NCBI RefSeq assembly: GCF_001881565.1
Contig: NZ_MPDJ01000007.1
Coordinates: 124,001 to 188,000, forward strand
Direction of reading: 5' to 3'
Length of the DNA: 64,000 bases
Origin: Eisenbergiella tayi
GTDB lineage: Bacteria > Bacillota > Clostridia > Lachnospirales > Lachnospiraceae
Of this stretch, positions 52,187 to 60,912 are shown piece after piece. The position numbers and the translations under genes were made by a program. Position 1 is the first letter of the stretch, and every line of letters begins with the position of its first letter. The notes below the pieces were generated by a model, which was not told where the DNA came from, searched no databases, and was given only the letters and a program-made list of their open reading frames with translations.

Positions 52187-53521
52187 ATGACATTTCATAT
52201 GCGTACAAATAATAAAAGCAGCAAGGCGCCCGGAAATCCCCCGAAGGACTGGTACCGGCTGGATCTTTCCGCTATTGTATACCCCACACTGCAGAGACGG
52301 GACTTTTCTTCCGTTTACAGGCTTTCCGTCCTTCTGAAGGAGGACATAAAGCCTGACGTACTTCAGAAAGCGGTGGATATCGCCCTGAAGCGTTTCCCCA
52401 CCTATAAGGTCTGCATCCATAAGGGGCTTTTCTGGCGTTATCTGGAGCCGAACAACCGGCCCGGCCCTTTTGTGAAGCCGGATATCCATAATCCCTGTAT
52501 GCCCATGCATTTTAAATCCGGAAGCCGGTATCTGCTGCGGGTATTTTATTATGGCAGGCGCATTTCCCTGGAATGCCATCATTGCCTTGGAGACGGCTCC
52601 GGCGGCATGTGCGTGCTGCAGACAATCACCGCCGTATATCTCCGCCTTCTGGGCGCCCACATATCCAACGGCTATTTCGTGCTGAATGTGGACGAAGAAC
52701 CGGATCCGGAAGAATTGGAAGACGCCTACATGCGCTATGCCAATGCCCTCGTCTGCCCTCCCCGCCCTGCGGAAAAGACTTACCGTATCCGGGGTACCAA
52801 AGAGCCGTTCCATACCTTCAATATTATAGACGGCATAATGTCCGTAAAAGAAGTTGCGGCCGTAGCCGCCAAATATAATGCGACCATTACGGAATATCTG
52901 AATTCGGTCCTTCTTTATGCCCTGCTGAACAAACAGCAGATGGATTTCCATCTGAAGCTGTATCCGGTCAGGATCGCCCTGCCGGTAAACCTGAGGCGTT
53001 TTTTCCCTTCCAAAACCCTGAGGAACTTCATTTCCATGGTTTATCCTTCCATCGATCCCAGGCTGGGGAACTATACCTTTGAAGAAATTGTTTCCCAGGT
53101 TCATAATTTCATGCGTTATTATATCAATGAAAAATTCTTAAGAGGCGATATCACTACCAATGCATCCACCACCCGGAATCCTTTTATCCGGATAGTCCCG
53201 CTGTTTCTGAAGGATATTGTGGTGAGAACCTTTTACCGCAAGGTTCAGGATAAAAATTCCACGGCAGGGCTTACAAATATGGGCGCCATGAAGGTTCCGG
53301 AGGACATGAAGCCCTATATCGACCGTTTCGATATTTATATGGGCCAGCCCTTTTCCTCTCGTACCAATTGCGCCATAATCAGCTTTGAAGATACACTGAC
53401 CATAAATTTTGCCAGCTGTATCATAGAAGCGGATGTGGAACGTTATTTTTTCCGCAAGCTCGTGGAAGACGGCATTCATGTAAAAATCGAAAGCAACCGT
53501 ACCTTTGATGAAGAAATATAA
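52187..53521 (+). CDS. Condensation-domain-like acyltransferase (alcohol acetyltransferase type)
   Basis: This 444-residue protein has the acyltransferase motif HHCLGDGSGG (HHxxxDG) at about residues 135-144 and the condensation-like fold of alcohol acetyltransferases. ATG 52187 follows AAAGGAA; an upstream frame from 52043 reads through the inverted repeat and is unlikely. The substrate is unknown. It is followed by a zinc-ribbon membrane protein on the same strand. The pair with the HSL-type hydrolase recurs in Lachnospiraceae, to my recollection. Confidence 0.85.
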   Translation: MTFHMRTNNKSSKAPGNPPKDWYRLDLSAIVYPTLQRRDFSSVYRLSVLLKEDIKPDVLQKAVDIALKRFPTYKVCIHKGLFWRYLEPNNRPGPFVKPDIHNPCMPMHFKSGSRYLLRVFYYGRRISLECHHCLGDGSGGMCVLQTITAVYLRLLGAHISNGYFVLNVDEEPDPEELEDAYMRYANALVCPPRPAEKTYRIRGTKEPFHTFNIIDGIMSVKEVAAVAAKYNATITEYLNSVLLYALLNKQQMDFHLKLYPVRIALPVNLRRFFPSKTLRNFISMVYPSIDPRLGNYTFEEIVSQVHNFMRYYINEKFLRGDITTNASTTRNPFIRIVPLFLKDIVVRTFYRKVQDKNSTAGLTNMGAMKVPEDMKPYIDRFDIYMGQPFSSRTNCAIISFEDTLTINFASCIIEADVERYFFRKLVEDGIHVKIESNRTFDEEI

Positions 53522-53550
53522 CGCTTCCTGTTTCGTGAAAAATAAAAAAA

Positions 53551-53575
53551 GCTGTGAATCTCTTTCTTTCACAGC
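53551..53575. terminator. Hairpin between two plus-strand genes
   Basis: GCTGTGAA and TTCACAGC form a stem; seven A precede it, so it reads as a terminator only on the minus strand, where no gene needs it. It may be an intercistronic processing hairpin. Confidence 0.4.
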
Positions 53576-53590
53576 AGATTGGAGTCAATT

Positions 53591-54295
53591 ATGTCATATT
53601 GTGTAAACTGCGGCGTAAAGCTGGATGATTCCCTGGAACGCTGCCCATTATGTAATACGCCGGTCATCAATCCCAATGAGGTATCCTGCAGCCATTCCGT
53701 CCCTCCCTTCCCCAAGGAAAACGGACAGGTGGAAACCGTAAAGAACAAAGACATGGCAATCCTTTATTCCCTGGTGCTCATCGCAACCGGCGCCTCCTGC
53801 GGCCTCTTAAACCTTCTGGCCTTCAACAGCAGCGCCTGGTCCCTGTATGTGATCGGCATCTGTATCATCCTGTGGGTGGTTGCCATCCCCGCTTTTATTT
53901 ATACGAAGCTGCCCGTTTATTTTTCCCTGCTGTTTGACGGGCTTGCCATCGTCCTGTATGAATATCTGATTACCTTTAACACTCCCAGTTCCCGCTGGTT
54001 TTATGAGCTGGCGCTCCCCATTACCGGAATCGTGACCCTGCTTGCGATCATCATAGCGGCGCTGAACCGGAGAATAGCGTCATCCTTCCTCGCTACCGCC
54101 CTTTATTTATTTGCCGAGGTGGCTGTCCTCTGTGTTTCCATCGAGCTGCTTATCCGCCGTTTCTTTGCGGAGCCTTATATGCTTACCTGGTCTGCGGTAG
54201 TGCTGACTGCCTGTGCCGTTATCATTGTAGCCCTGATCACCATGCTGTCCAGAAAACGTCTGCGGGGCGCCGTAAGAAGAAGGCTGCATTTCTGA
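53591..54295 (+). CDS. Zinc-ribbon membrane protein (DUF6320-type)
   Basis: This 234-residue protein begins MSYCVNCGVKLDDSLERCPLC, a four-cysteine zinc ribbon, followed by about six hydrophobic helices (ILYSLVLIATGA, YVIGICIILWVVAI and later). This fits DUF6320 proteins. ATG 53591 follows GGAG. It is likely cotranscribed with the acyltransferase. Confidence 0.82.
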   Translation: MSYCVNCGVKLDDSLERCPLCNTPVINPNEVSCSHSVPPFPKENGQVETVKNKDMAILYSLVLIATGASCGLLNLLAFNSSAWSLYVIGICIILWVVAIPAFIYTKLPVYFSLLFDGLAIVLYEYLITFNTPSSRWFYELALPITGIVTLLAIIIAALNRRIASSFLATALYLFAEVAVLCVSIELLIRRFFAEPYMLTWSAVVLTACAVIIVALITMLSRKRLRGAVRRRLHF

Positions 54296-54312
54296 CCTCC
54301 AGAAATGCAGCC
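54282..54312. terminator. Bidirectional terminator
   Basis: GGCTGCATTTCT and AGAAATGCAGCC form a perfect 12-bp stem between two convergent genes. Confidence 0.8.
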
Positions 54313-54315
54313 CCT

Positions 54316-54876
54316 TTATTCCACAAAATCCACAAAAACCAGCTTGTCCTTATAAGTCCTGTTTTTCGTTTCCAGACACTCGCCGTTTATTGTCACCAGT
54401 AAATCCTGGGCATCATAGGCATCCAAAAAAGAATTGGTCAGCGCGGCCATAATCACCGCTTCGCTCCCCTCCTGCATGGTTTTCAGATAATCCCGGAACC
54501 CTGCGGAAAGATCCAGCGTGATATGCTTTCCATCCTCCGATATGCTGAAGTCATTTACCTTGGTATCCACCGACACGATATTTTTGGTGCGCAGAGCGCC
54601 TATGATGGCCTCCGGTGTTTTCCTTGGCAAATCCACCTCTTCTGTTTTCAGTTCTTTTCCTATGCTGGATCCGTAATAAATAAGAACGGTTTCCGGCTCT
54701 CCCGTCTCCGTGGCCTCAACTGTTTCCGATTCCAATGCCAGAATTGTTTCCAGACTGCCGGAAGAACCGTTGCCCGGCGTATTAAAATTCCCAGTCTCCT
54801 CCGCACTCCTTCCGCAGGCTGCCAAAATGGCCGCCAGGAAGAAAAGCCCTGCAAGGATACCTATATTCTTTTTCAT
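54316..54876 (-). CDS. GerMN-domain lipoprotein
   Basis: This 186-residue protein has a lipoprotein signal peptide (FFLAAILAAC, lipobox Cys at about 22) and a GerMN domain (VLIYYGSSIGKELKTEEVDLP to VTINGECLET). GerMN domains occur in spore and envelope proteins. ATG 54876 follows GGGAGG. Its upstream region carries repeated GCATGCATAA units. Confidence 0.88.
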   Translation of the reverse strand: MKKNIGILAGLFFLAAILAACGRSAEETGNFNTPGNGSSGSLETILALESETVEATETGEPETVLIYYGSSIGKELKTEEVDLPRKTPEAIIGALRTKNIVSVDTKVNDFSISEDGKHITLDLSAGFRDYLKTMQEGSEAVIMAALTNSFLDAYDAQDLLVTINGECLETKNRTYKDKLVFVDFVE

Positions 54877-54894
54877 ACTTACTACCTCCCTGCA

Positions 54895-54921
54895 TAATTG
54901 CATGCATAACTGCATGCATAT
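54895..54921. repeat. Short GCATGCATAA repeats
   Basis: GCATAATT GCATGCATAAC TGCATGCATA repeat in tandem, 20 bp upstream of the lipoprotein start; they could be a regulator site or simple expansion. Confidence 0.5.
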
Positions 54922-55265
54922 TAGGATGAATATCCCCGTATCCTATGCCGCTGTTTTCTCCGCCTTTTTATATGAAAGGCAGAAAATATATTCCGGTAAA
55001 AACACATAATCTTGTAAAATTGTACTTGATTCCTCTCTCAGTGTCAAACAGAAATTATTACCGGATGCCGAAAACGTTTTCTGGCTTTCCGGCTGCTTCA
55101 GGCCGGAAAACCCCATATTATTCTATTATATGCATGCTTTTGGTAAATATTACCAAATATTATTAACCCGATTTATCTTTTCAGGAAACAAAAGAGCCGT
55201 TGCCGTACAGGCTATCTGCCTGCTTCTGCAACAGCTCTGCTCCCGTCAATTAATTTTCTCTGCCT

Positions 55266-55655
55266 TTATGTAATCAACAGTTCAATATCTGCCAGCTTCA
55301 TACCGTCGTATTCTGTTTTGATTGTGAAACCATGCTTCATATAAAAATGCCTGAGCCTGTCTATATGCTCTTCATCAACTATGGATAACCACCCCACAAT
55401 TTTGCAGTAATTATTTTCCGACGCATAGCTTATCAATTTTACCATCATCAATGAACCGATGCCATCATTTATTGTCTCGCATTGAATATCTACGATTTCA
55501 ATTATTTTATCCTCTTCCTGGATAATACAATTGATAAAAGAATGTCCGAGGCTGATTTTACACATATAACATACATCATTATGATTTTTATATAAATGAA
55601 CTGCAGCATCCTGAATTGTATCCTTTTGGGGTAAAATACTATTGACCATTTTCAT
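55266..55655 (-). CDS. GNAT-family acetyltransferase
   Basis: This 129-residue protein has the GNAT core pattern (IIEIVDIQCETINDGIGSLMMVKLISYA, then RLRHFYMKHGF). The acetyl-CoA-binding loop appears as DGIGSLMM. Ribosome binding site is weak. Substrate unknown. Confidence 0.78.
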   Translation of the reverse strand: MKMVNSILPQKDTIQDAAVHLYKNHNDVCYMCKISLGHSFINCIIQEEDKIIEIVDIQCETINDGIGSLMMVKLISYASENNYCKIVGWLSIVDEEHIDRLRHFYMKHGFTIKTEYDGMKLADIELLIT

Positions 55656-56050
55656 ATCATTCTCTCATCAATTATTATGCAGTCTCCGACTGTTATTCCA
55701 TTTCATAACCGAGTGCATTTAACGTTTTACAGCCTGTGACCAGCTTTGTATCTCAACGATATTTCCTTCGCAGTCCGCTGCCTCAAGTCCTTGTTTCTCC
55801 TATACTTTCACACCGGAATACATCTTTATAAAATTTTTATCAGCTTTTTACTGTCCTCAGCAATGATATTTGTGTGTGCATATCTGAATATATAATTCTC
55901 CCGTTTAAAGTTCTCTTTGCTTTATTATACACTATCTCACACCATAAATATAGCAATGTATATTTATTTATACTGTCATACAGAAGAAACCTTCCATACA
56001 AATTTTACTCTCTGAATTTTTCGAACAAATGTCCTCGTATCCAAACACTG
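55656..56050. other. Intergenic stretch with nothing recognised
   Basis: About 395 bp of A/T-rich sequence with no plausible gene, repeat or terminator that I can support. Confidence 0.6.
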
Positions 56051-56707
56051 CTACAGCCACTCTCCGGGACAATCCATCATCCTTTGCAGCTCATCAAAAA
56101 ACACCTTTAAGTGATAACCATCTGTAACCGCATGATGAACCGTAACAGACAGCGGCATATTGATCTTTCCTCCGGCGGTTTCTGCAAAGCCTCCGGCCTC
56201 AAAGCTCGGGACGTAATAATCCTTAATTCCATGATTGTGAAGAGAAAAGCTGTTAAAAGTAAACCATGGAATACAGGAAATGATATAGGTATTGGCCGGA
56301 GGCACACCCTTTGAGGAAAGGATACCATGACTCTGTCCATGCTGCTTCGTATCATTTAGATAAGCATTATAAAAATACGCAAATTTTTCATTGTATTCCG
56401 TCCACAGAAGGGATGTCGTTTTGTCATCAGCATGAAACTGCGGATAGGCCGGGGTTAGAGTATCCCAATATCCCAAAACGCCGTCTTTCACATGAATCCG
56501 CAGCTCCTGCTGGTTTGAAATGACCCTGGTTGCTAAATAAAGATAGGCCGGAAAAAACTTATATCCTCTTTTTTTCAGTTCCCTTCTAAGAATTGTCACA
56601 TCCATATTTACATTGATCGTATAGCTGGTCGGTGCGATCCGGGTATAATAGTGGAATGCCTGTGCCATTGGCCATGTCTGCATATCTATTGGGTGAAACT
56701 CACTCAT
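56051..56707 (-). CDS. Chloramphenicol acetyltransferase-like protein (CatA family)
   Basis: This 218-residue protein has the CatA-type N-terminus (FHYYTRIAPTSYTINVNMDVT) and the catalytic motif HHAVTDGYH near residue 191, with a full-length CAT fold. CAT enzymes acetylate chloramphenicol, but chromosomal homologues may have other substrates, so resistance should not be assumed. Confidence 0.88.
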   Translation of the reverse strand: MSEFHPIDMQTWPMAQAFHYYTRIAPTSYTINVNMDVTILRRELKKRGYKFFPAYLYLATRVISNQQELRIHVKDGVLGYWDTLTPAYPQFHADDKTTSLLWTEYNEKFAYFYNAYLNDTKQHGQSHGILSSKGVPPANTYIISCIPWFTFNSFSLHNHGIKDYYVPSFEAGGFAETAGGKINMPLSVTVHHAVTDGYHLKVFFDELQRMMDCPGEWL

Positions 56708-56799
56708 TTTATTCTTCCTTTCTGATAAATCTTAATCTGCTGCAATAACCAGAATCATATCCGCAGATTGAGATTTTTGCAACCGACGCTCCGTAGAGT

Positions 56800-57723
56800 T
56801 TAGTTTGATCCACATTCTTTTTTCCGGAATTTAGGATCCTTAAGTAAATCTTCCATCAGTTCTTTATATATATCGGGCCTGAAATCCGTGGCTCCGTTAA
56901 TTAATTCATTGGGTTCAAATATTTCACGGGATGCCAGAGCCAAATCGATTACTGCAGTATACATTTTATTTTGGATTGCCCTGGGATCAGTAAAGGGATA
57001 CCCGGCAAAATACTCGGCTTCCCATACGTTAGTACTTGGCCCGATTATGCTTGATCCGCCCCAGAATACATTGCAGAGGTCTTTTCCTGCAAGATTTGAG
57101 GATACAATATAAATCTGGTTAGTTATGCAGCCGGCCTCCAGAGTCGATGAACCCATGGCAATGCCATGACATTTGGCCAGTGCAGTGCAGTTAATATATA
57201 AACGGCATCCTTTTGCGGCATAGTATCTCATCAATTCCGGAAAGCTATAGGTATCATAGCAAATTCCTAATCCTATGGGGCCCCACTCCGTGTCAAAAAT
57301 AAAAGGGGCTGTTCCTCTTGATGCCCAGTGCGGTTCCGGATATGGCAAGTGAATTTTATGGTAAGAGCCAACAATCCCGTCGGGGCCGCATACACAGGCG
57401 GCGTTATATATTTTGGATTCGTCATCGGGATCCCTCTCAGGCAGGCCGAACACGGCATATATACCCAGTTTTTTCGTAAGTTCCGCAATCACTTCCGATG
57501 ATTTCCCGGGTACCGTTTCTGCAAGCTTATACTGCATTTTTTCCAGCTTTGGTTTATCCTCTTCATCGTCATACCCTGTCAGCCCCATTTCCGGGAATAT
57601 TATAATATTGGAGCCTTCAGACGCAGCAGCCTCGATATAGCCGGTCATACGATTTAAGTTTCTTTCTTTTTCTCCCCATTTTGCATTAAAAGCGACTGTC
57701 GATACTTTAATTACATCCTTCAT
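56800..57723 (-). CDS. Carbon-nitrogen hydrolase (nitrilase family)
   Basis: This 307-residue protein has the nitrilase triad: Glu in FPEMGLTGYD, Lys in YHKIHLPYPE, Cys in GICYDTYSF. It hydrolyses amide or nitrile C-N bonds; the substrate is not predictable. ATG 57723 follows AGGAGG. Confidence 0.9.
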   Translation of the reverse strand: MKDVIKVSTVAFNAKWGEKERNLNRMTGYIEAAASEGSNIIIFPEMGLTGYDDEEDKPKLEKMQYKLAETVPGKSSEVIAELTKKLGIYAVFGLPERDPDDESKIYNAACVCGPDGIVGSYHKIHLPYPEPHWASRGTAPFIFDTEWGPIGLGICYDTYSFPELMRYYAAKGCRLYINCTALAKCHGIAMGSSTLEAGCITNQIYIVSSNLAGKDLCNVFWGGSSIIGPSTNVWEAEYFAGYPFTDPRAIQNKMYTAVIDLALASREIFEPNELINGATDFRPDIYKELMEDLLKDPKFRKKECGSN

Positions 57724-57754
57724 ATTCTGCCTCCTTATGTAAATAAATTGATCG

Positions 57755-57793
57755 AAAAAAGCACAAGGCCTGTTTTTACACGACCTTGTGCTT
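57755..57793 (-). terminator. Rho-independent terminator
   Basis: AAGCACAAGG and CCTTGTGCTT form a 10-bp stem with a T run on the minus strand, ending the radical SAM transcript at 57861. Confidence 0.85.
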
Positions 57794-57860
57794 ATATGTG
57801 GTATTTTAGCATTTTCATTTTCAAATGCAAGCTGTCATTAAATAAATTTTATAAAATAAC

Positions 57861-58742
57861 CTAACCTAAAGCCTTTAAATTACGTCTGTACGCAAGCATT
57901 TCTTCTTCGCTTACCGTATCCATAATATTTTGCAATTCACCAATTACCAGCTCTTTATCCCTGGGCAGATACGCTGTCATCGGATAAAAATTTGATATGC
58001 TGTCGGCAAATAAATGTACTTTTAGCCGTAGGTTCTGAATAAAAACCTGTAATTCCTCAATACGTTCCTTTTCACCGGCAGGAACGAATTCCCCACGTTC
58101 AGCCATTTCAAATAGCTCCGTATCTTCAAATAAGGTCAGCGAGTCCACAGAAATAAAACGTGGATTGACTTTACTGAAAACTTTTGCACTATTGACTGCG
58201 TTCTGATATCCATTTCCTTTTCCGGCAAGTCCCGTCATATAAACGAAATAGTATTCTATACCGGCTTCATCCAGTTTACGGCATTGGTCAATAATATCTT
58301 TTGCGGTATATCCTTTATCAGCCAGGCGAAGCGTGTAATCATCCCCCGACTCCGTGCCGATGCTAAGGCCGTTAATACCAAGGCTTCTCAACGTTCTCAG
58401 CTGCTTTACCTTTTTAGGTTTTATATCCCTGATACTTGCAAACATCGCCATAGTCTGGCATTCTTTTAAATAATCATATACAGACAAGGCTCTTGCTTTT
58501 AAGTTCTCATAGCTCATAGCAAAAGGATTCGCACCTGTCCAGAATATCCTACGGGCGTTTGGGTGGTATAAACTCAGTTCCTGCAAATCTTCTTCCCATT
58601 CACTTAACGGGGACATACGGTAGCATTCCCCTTTATAAAGACTGCAAAACCGGCATTTGTTATATGTACAGCCAGAGGCGGCCTGTATAATAAAAGAACT
58701 GGCTTCATAGGGCGGCCGCCATGTTCTTCCCGTAAAATTCAT
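57861..58742 (-). CDS. Radical SAM protein
   Basis: This 293-residue protein has the cysteines in GCTYNKCRFCSLY (CX4CX2C), then radical SAM motifs (RIFWTGANPF, GLSIGTESGDD). It shares WRPPYEASS and overall layout with the next gene, so they are tandem paralogues. Product and substrate are unknown; no peptide precursor is seen. ATG 58742 follows AAGGAAG. Confidence 0.88.
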   Translation of the reverse strand: MNFTGRTWRPPYEASSFIIQAASGCTYNKCRFCSLYKGECYRMSPLSEWEEDLQELSLYHPNARRIFWTGANPFAMSYENLKARALSVYDYLKECQTMAMFASIRDIKPKKVKQLRTLRSLGINGLSIGTESGDDYTLRLADKGYTAKDIIDQCRKLDEAGIEYYFVYMTGLAGKGNGYQNAVNSAKVFSKVNPRFISVDSLTLFEDTELFEMAERGEFVPAGEKERIEELQVFIQNLRLKVHLFADSISNFYPMTAYLPRDKELVIGELQNIMDTVSEEEMLAYRRNLKALG

Positions 58743-58763
58743 AAAATCACTTCCTTAATATAA

Positions 58764-59663
58764 TTATAAATGCGGGAGATTTTCTCGGTAACATCTCAAT
58801 TCTTCTTCCTTAACACTTTGAATAATTTTATCCAGTACGTATAAAATTTTCCCTTTATCTCGCGGAAGCGTACCTTGAATCGGTATTGCGTTTGAAGCGC
58901 CTCCCGCCGCAAACCAAACGGGAATATGCAGGTTATCCACCAGAGTTCTCAATTCTTTGTATTTCTCAATTTCTGTTTCCTCCTGCCAATTACCCTTCTG
59001 CATTTCCTGATAGAGTTCTGCATTCGGATAGATGGTAAGCATATTTGCTCCTATTATCTGAGGGTGCAGCTGATTACAGATATCAGCCGTATCCATTGCC
59101 CCCTTTTCGCCTTTTCCTTTGCCGGATATCCCGGTCAGATAAAAGAAATTGTATGCTATTCCTGCATTATCTAATCGTCTGCATTGTGCAGCAATATCTT
59201 GTGCCTCATATCCTTTATTCATAAATTTCAGCGCTTTATCATCCCCCGTCTCAATGCCAATCGTAAGACCGTCATATCCTGCTTTTCGTAATTCAAGCAG
59301 CTCTTCATCCGTTTTCCATGTAATATCAGTAACTCTTGAAAAGCATCCGATACTTTTATTGGTTGGAAAATACCGCTGAATAAGAGAAGCAATTTCCGAC
59401 AGACGTGCCGCTTTCAGTACAAATGGATTGGCACCCACTAAAAAAGTCCGTGATATATGGGTATCAGTTGATAATCGGAATCGTCCTTTCGCTTCTTTTA
59501 AATCCGCCTCAATATCTTCTATCGGCGACATTCTGAACCGGAAAGGGATATCATCATATAATGTACAGAATTTGCATTTATGATGCGTACACCCTGCCGT
59601 AACCTCTAAAAGTAAGGATGATGCTTCATATGGCGGCCGCCATACTGTTCCCGTGTAGTGCAT
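58764..59663 (-). CDS. Radical SAM protein, paralogue
   Basis: This 299-residue protein has GCTHHKCKFCTLY (CX4CX2C) and GLTIGIETGDD, paralogous to the gene downstream, which starts 21 bp after it. ATG 59663 follows AAAGGAG; a longer frame from 59711 is not conserved in the paralogue. It is divergent from an HxlR regulator that probably controls the pair. Confidence 0.88.
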   Translation of the reverse strand: MHYTGTVWRPPYEASSLLLEVTAGCTHHKCKFCTLYDDIPFRFRMSPIEDIEADLKEAKGRFRLSTDTHISRTFLVGANPFVLKAARLSEIASLIQRYFPTNKSIGCFSRVTDITWKTDEELLELRKAGYDGLTIGIETGDDKALKFMNKGYEAQDIAAQCRRLDNAGIAYNFFYLTGISGKGKGEKGAMDTADICNQLHPQIIGANMLTIYPNAELYQEMQKGNWQEETEIEKYKELRTLVDNLHIPVWFAAGGASNAIPIQGTLPRDKGKILYVLDKIIQSVKEEELRCYRENLPHL

Positions 59664-59815
59664 ATGGTTTACTCCTTTCAAAAAGCATACACAGATTATA
59701 TCATTGTACAATAATTTAGAAAGTACTGAACTTTTTTATAGTACTATACTAAAATAACGTACCTTGATTTTATTGTGTATTTTTTGTATCCTTACAGAAA
59801 AGGAGTGAAACAGTC

Positions 59816-60148
59816 ATGAAGAAAACCGAACAAGCCATACAAAGATGTGTAACAATATCGACCGTCCAAAAAATATTAGGCGGCAAATGGAAAATAGAAA
59901 TTCTTTATTATATCGGCAGACAGAACGTACATAGGTTCGGAGAACTTCGGCGTCATATCGGAGATATCACAGAGTCATCATTGACAAAACAGCTTCGGGA
60001 ATTAGAAGCCGATGGCTTTATTAACCGCCATGATTTTAAGGAAGTTCCGCCCCGGGTTGAATATACACTTACCGAACTGGGCAAAAGTTTTATGTCAGTC
60101 TTAGATGTTATAAAAAATTGGGGAGATTTAAACCTGAAAAAGGATTAG
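59816..60148 (+). CDS. HxlR-family transcriptional regulator
   Basis: This 110-residue protein has the HxlR winged helix (LGGKWKIEILYYIG, ITESSLTKQLRELEADGFINR, PPRVEYTLTELGKSF). Start follows AAAGGAG. It is divergent from the radical SAM genes. Confidence 0.9.
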   Translation: MKKTEQAIQRCVTISTVQKILGGKWKIEILYYIGRQNVHRFGELRRHIGDITESSLTKQLRELEADGFINRHDFKEVPPRVEYTLTELGKSFMSVLDVIKNWGDLNLKKD

Positions 60149-60161
60149 TGAGGTGTGAGGT

Positions 60162-60305
60162 ATGAAAAAACACATAATTATAGCAGGCGTGCCGCGTACC
60201 GGAAAAAGTACTGTTTCACAAATGATAGTGAAACGAATGGGCTTTCAGCATTTTAATATGGATTCCATTATTGCCGGAGGATTACATCCAGTTTATTGGA
60301 ATTGA
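60162..60305 (+). pseudogene. Truncated P-loop nucleotide kinase
   Basis: This 47-residue frame begins MKKHIIIAGVPRTGKSTVSQMIV with a Walker A, as in adenylate or shikimate kinase-like proteins, and stops at TGA 60303-60305. The following sequence in another frame continues weakly. It looks like the remnant of a deleted gene. Confidence 0.7.
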
Positions 60306-60446
60306 AAATCATATAACAGAGAAACTGTACTTTATGAGTTTATCTCAGATCTGGAAAGATGATATGAGGCTAAAGATATAAAAAGGTGAATTCAATACAA
60401 AAAAATAAGGAAATCCTTTAAAAAGGACTTCCCTACCATTCATCGA

Positions 60447-60531
60447 TGCGGAAGATGGGACTTGAACCCACACGAGCGCATTGCTCACAAGATCCTTAGT
60501 CTTGCTCGTCTGCCAGTTCCGACACTTCCGC
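60447..60531 (-). tRNA. tRNA-Leu (AAG)
   Basis: The acceptor stem GCGGAAG/CTTCCGC, a long variable arm and the anticodon loop CTAAGGA give anticodon AAG, leucine. CCA is not encoded. Confidence 0.9.
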
Positions 60532-60717
60532 ATGCCTGCACAGCTTTGTGTTCCGTGCTGCAAGAGGTATATTACCATCTGGGAACAAATAAGTCAATAT
60601 ACTTTTTCAGATTTTTTGATTTTTTTTGCAAGTAATTTTTTTGATTAATTTTTTTAACATTTTATATTGACATTTACCTTTAAATCATATAGAATACATT
60701 TTGTCGCGCAGGAATGG

Positions 60718-60791
60718 CGGAATTGGCAGACGCGCACGGTTCAGGTCCGTGTGGTAGCAATACCATGAGAGTTCAAGTCTCTTTTCCTGCA
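60718..60791 (+). tRNA. tRNA-Leu (CAG)
   Basis: The acceptor stem GCAGGAA/TTCCTGC, CACGG/CCGTG anticodon stem with loop TTCAGGT (anticodon CAG), and a variable arm fit tRNA-Leu. It is divergent from the other tRNA-Leu and is followed by a terminator. Confidence 0.88.
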
Positions 60792-60798
60792 CTGTACA

Positions 60799-60840
60799 TA
60801 AGGCTTTCGGATAAGAAATATCCGAAAGCCTTATTTTTTT
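60799..60840 (+). terminator. Rho-independent terminator after tRNA-Leu
   Basis: AAGGCTTTCGGATA and TATCCGAAAGCCTT form a perfect 14-bp stem followed by seven T. Confidence 0.92.
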
Positions 60841-60870
60841 GTGCAGCGGAAGCTAAGTAATTAATTATAC

Positions 60871-60912
60871 AAAAAAACACTTCAGAACAGTTATCCATTC
60901 TGAAGTGTTTTA
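60871..60912 (-). terminator. Terminator overlapping the recombinase stop
   Basis: AAACACTTCAGAA and TTCTGAAGTGTTT form a 13-bp stem with a T run on the minus strand; the recombinase stop codon lies in the loop. Confidence 0.85.

Noticed and set aside
55874..56110. Small plus-strand gene of 78 codons
   Set aside because: It overlaps the end of the CatA-like gene and lacks a ribosome binding site and motif.
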